A DNA stretch of 64,000 nucleotides from an uncultured Cellulomonas sp. (GTDB lineage Bacteria; Actinomycetota; Actinomycetes; Actinomycetales; Cellulomonadaceae), in NCBI RefSeq assembly GCF_947494015.1, contig NZ_CANLTL010000003.1, forward strand, positions 310,001 to 374,000. The letters run 5' to 3'. Each line of letters starts with the position of its first letter. Position 1 is the first letter of the stretch. Made by a program: the position numbers and the translations under genes. This document shows positions 61,881 to 64,000 of this stretch, one piece after another. The notes under the pieces are model-generated. The model was not told the origin of the DNA and ran no database searches. It worked only from the letters and a program-made list of their open reading frames with translations.

Positions 61881-62772
61881 GCGCCGTCACCAGCGGCAGC
61901 GTGAAGGCGCCGGACTGGATGCCGCCCAGGTCCACCGCGACGAACCGGAAGCCCGCGGCCCGCACCGCCCGCAGCACCTCCCCGCGCAGCGGCTCGGCCA
62001 CCACGGTGGCGATCTGGTCGGCCGTCACCTCCAGCCGGGCCACGTCGCCGTGGTGGCGCACCCGCAGGTCGCCCAGCCCCAGTCGTCGCAGCTCCGCCTC
62101 GGCGACCTCGACCTGGGCGAGCTTCTCGGGGGTGACCTCCTGGTGGTGCGGGATGCGCGAGGCCAGGCACGGTGAGGCCGGCTTGTCCGCGGAGGGCACC
62201 CCGAGCGCGCGGGCGACCCGGCGCACCGCTGCCTTGTCCATCCCGGCGTCGGCCAGCGGGCGCAGCACCGCGTGCTCGCTCGCGGCGCGCGACCCCGGGC
62301 GGTCCGGGCGGCGCGCGTCGTCGGCGTTCTCGCCGTAGGCCACCGCGGTGAGGCCGTGCGCCCGGACCACGTCGCGGCCGATGGTCGCGAACAGCTCGTC
62401 CTTGCAGAAGTAGCAGCGGTCGGGCCCGTTGCGCCGGTAGTCGGGGTTGTCGCCCTCGAGCGTGCGGACCTCGACCACGGGCGCCCCCACGGCGCGGGCC
62501 ACGTCGTGCGCCGCCGCCCGCTCGTCCTGAGCCAGGCTGGGTGACACGCCGAGGACGGCGACCACCCGGGCGGCCCCCAGCGCGCGGACCGCGAGCGCGA
62601 GCAGCACGGAGGAGTCGACGCCGCCGGAGAACGCGACGCCCACGCGCCCGTCGGGGACGGCGCGACGTAGCGCGTCGACGACGGCGTCGACCGAGCCACC
62701 GTCCGCCGGCTCCGGACCGGGCACGGGAGGCCCGGTGTCTGCGCTGCCGGTGCTGCTCGCTGCCTGCGTCAC
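61873..62772 (-). CDS. larE: ATP-dependent sacrificial sulfur transferase LarE
   Basis: A 299-residue PP-loop enzyme that adds sulfur to the pincer precursor. The PP-loop is SGGVDSS (49-55). SPCLASRIPHH near 201-211 places Cys202 at the position of the sacrificial Cys of Lactiplantibacillus LarE. An additional CYFC pair lies at 120-123. GTG 62772 starts the coding region; the sequence just upstream has an 11-bp repeat (CACTGCTCGCT twice). LarE and LarB are co-transcribed. No larA gene is present in the window. Confidence 0.92.
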   Translation of the reverse strand: MTQAASSTGSADTGPPVPGPEPADGGSVDAVVDALRRAVPDGRVGVAFSGGVDSSVLLALAVRALGAARVVAVLGVSPSLAQDERAAAHDVARAVGAPVVEVRTLEGDNPDYRRNGPDRCYFCKDELFATIGRDVVRAHGLTAVAYGENADDARRPDRPGSRAASEHAVLRPLADAGMDKAAVRRVARALGVPSADKPASPCLASRIPHHQEVTPEKLAQVEVAEAELRRLGLGDLRVRHHGDVARLEVTADQIATVVAEPLRGEVLRAVRAAGFRFVAVDLGGIQSGAFTLPLVTARG

Positions 62773-62956
62773 TGCTCGCTCACTGCTCGCTCACTTCTCC
62801 CTGCGGGTGGTCGTCGGTCGTGGTCGCAGTCCAACCCCGATGGACCCGGAAGGCAAGCCGCGGCGGCCGCGCGGGTCCGCGCTGCCCCGCCGCGGGACAC
62901 GGTTGCATCACGACCGTTGACACCGTCGTGTGATCCGCGCCACGATCGAACCCTGC

Positions 62957-62970
62957 TCAAACGGTTTACC
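62957..62970. promoter_or_regulatory. LacI-type operator-like site
   Basis: TCAAACGGTTTACC has the AAAC-G-GTTT core of many LacI-family operators and lies 18 bp before the second LacI-type gene, consistent with autoregulation. Confidence 0.45.
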
Positions 62971-62988
62971 AAGCTCTCGGGAGTCGCG

Positions 62989-64000
62989 ATGGCGCGGGTC
63001 GGCATCAAGGACGTGGCACGGGAGGCGGGCGTCTCCACGGCGACCGTCTCCCTCGTCCTGAGCGGCAAGACCCAGGCGCGCATCCCGGCGGCCACGCGGG
63101 AACGGGTGCACCGCGTCGCCGCGGAGATCGGCTACGCACCGAACTCGCTCGCCCGGGGGCTGCGCACCCGCCGCACCCACACCATCGGCCTCGTGTCGGA
63201 CCAGATCGCCACCACCCCGTACGCGGTCCGCATGATCGAGGCGGCCCAGGACGTCGCCCGCGAGCGCGGGTTCCTGCTCTTCCTCGTCAACACCGGCTCT
63301 GATCCCGCCGTCGAGCGTGCATCGATCGACGCCCTGCTCGCCCACCAGGTCGACGGCCTGGTGTACGCGTGCATGTGGCACCAGGTGGTCGAGCCGCCGG
63401 CGGGTCTGCCCGCCGGGACGGTGTTCCTGGACGCGCGCCCGTCCGCGGGCGGGTTTCCCGCGGTCGTCCCGGACGACCACGGGGGTGCGGTGGCGGCGGT
63501 CCGCGAGCTCGTCGAGCAGGGGCACCGCCAGATCGGCTACCTCGCCTCCGACGATCACCCCCGGCCCATCGCGTCCCGGCTGCGCTGGGAGGGGTACTGC
63601 GAGGTGCTCCGGGGGGCCGGGATCGAGCCGGACCCGCAGCTGGTGGTCCGGGTGCCGGTGGCGACCGCAGCCGGCGGGGCGCAGGCCGCCGGTGTCCTGC
63701 TCGACCTGCCCCGGGGCCACCGCCCCACCGCGCTGTTCTGCTTCAACGACCGCGTGGCGATGGGCGCCTACCGCGCCGCGCGCCATCGCGGGCTCGAGAT
63801 CCCCCGGGACCTCTCGATCGTGGGCTTCGACGACCAGGATCTCGTCGCCGCAGCCCTCGACCCACCGCTCACCACGGTCGCCCTGCCCCACTACGCGATG
63901 GGTCGCTGGGCGATGGAGACCCTGCTGGGCCTCCGTGACCCTCCCGCGGACGACGACGTGGTGCTGATGCCCTGCCCGCTCGTCCGCCGGGACTCCGTCG
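62989..64000 (+). CDS. LacI family transcriptional regulator (3' partial)
   Basis: A LacI-type repressor that runs off the window after 337 codons. The helix-turn-helix is GIKDVAREAGVSTATVSLVLSG (about 5-26). The effector domain has RTHTIGLVSDQIATTPYAV, HQVDGLVYACMW, QIGYLAS and TALFCFNDRVAMGAYRAARHRG followed by LSIVGFDDQDLVAA. ATG 62989 starts the family N-terminus. It is divergent from larE; an operator-like site lies just upstream. The regulated sugar genes probably follow outside the window. Confidence 0.9.
   Translation, partial: MARVGIKDVAREAGVSTATVSLVLSGKTQARIPAATRERVHRVAAEIGYAPNSLARGLRTRRTHTIGLVSDQIATTPYAVRMIEAAQDVARERGFLLFLVNTGSDPAVERASIDALLAHQVDGLVYACMWHQVVEPPAGLPAGTVFLDARPSAGGFPAVVPDDHGGAVAAVRELVEQGHRQIGYLASDDHPRPIASRLRWEGYCEVLRGAGIEPDPQLVVRVPVATAAGGAQAAGVLLDLPRGHRPTALFCFNDRVAMGAYRAARHRGLEIPRDLSIVGFDDQDLVAAALDPPLTTVALPHYAMGRWAMETLLGLRDPPADDDVVLMPCPLVRRDSV

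Overview
The window is a stretch of chromosome from a very high-GC actinobacterium. GTG starts, frequent 4-bp ATGA/GTGA overlaps, many leaderless starts, DivIVA-like and ANTAR proteins, a DinB/DUF664 (mycothiol-transferase type) protein, TreXYZ and LacI-type sugar regulators all point to Actinomycetota. A Cellulomonas-like member of the Micrococcales is my best guess, by inference only. No rRNA, tRNA, CRISPR array, intact insertion sequence or prophage was seen. The first gene (ATP-grasp) and the last (LacI-type) run off the window.

Layout. 0-7.7 kb holds single-gene housekeeping units: ATP-grasp ligase, USP-like protein, pyrimidine reductase-like protein, ZapE-type ATPase and glutamine amidotransferase. 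It also has a class F sortase beside its probable wall-anchored CHRD substrate, an MpaB/DUF2236 protein and a DivIVA-domain protein. 7.7-11.5 kb is an operon of a ZAS-like (HxxxCxxC) membrane protein, an ABC ATPase and a permease, followed by an M23 peptidase. Its promoter carries a dyad repeated almost exactly 5.3 kb away, in front of a DUF2975 + XRE-regulator pair (12.3-13.0 kb). 14.9-21.5 kb is a treX-treY-treZ operon for trehalose synthesis from glycogen, with 4-bp overlaps and a large hairpin at its end. 21.7-24.9 kb is an srs-like type III polyketide cluster (PKS, ICMT-like methyltransferase, FAD oxidoreductase, phosphoesterase), with a UbiA prenyltransferase divergent from it.

26-45 kb is mixed: AGCS symporter, ChaB-like and TerC proteins, a LysR effector domain without a DNA-binding domain divergent from a DUF5997 gene, a TPP enzyme preceded by a tiny Thr-rich ORF, a DinB + GH88 pair, a XRE-cupin regulator divergent from a thioredoxin-reductase-like enzyme, and a Cys-rich mini-protein with an SOS-box-like site. 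It continues with a SigG-type sigma factor overlapping a STAS gene, then MOSC, GAF-ANTAR, MBL, a mutarotase and an MFS transporter. Three very small acidic, disordered proteins lie around the mutarotase, the MFS gene and the DUF255 gene. 45-56 kb has DUF255, DUF1206, AIM24, PQQ-propeller, catalase-like, SDR and RecQ genes, then a frameshifted HNH remnant. 56.3-59.7 kb is a sugar-catabolic unit (isomerase, Gfo/Idh/MocA dehydrogenase, LacI repressor) with operator-like sites. 59.8-62.8 kb encodes LarC, LarB and LarE (nickel-pincer cofactor) without LarA. The window ends in a second LacI-type regulator.

Most units are one to four genes. A repeated pattern is a TANNNT (sometimes CANNNT) hexamer 6-8 nt before the start codon, which predicts leaderless mRNAs and was used to choose several starts.
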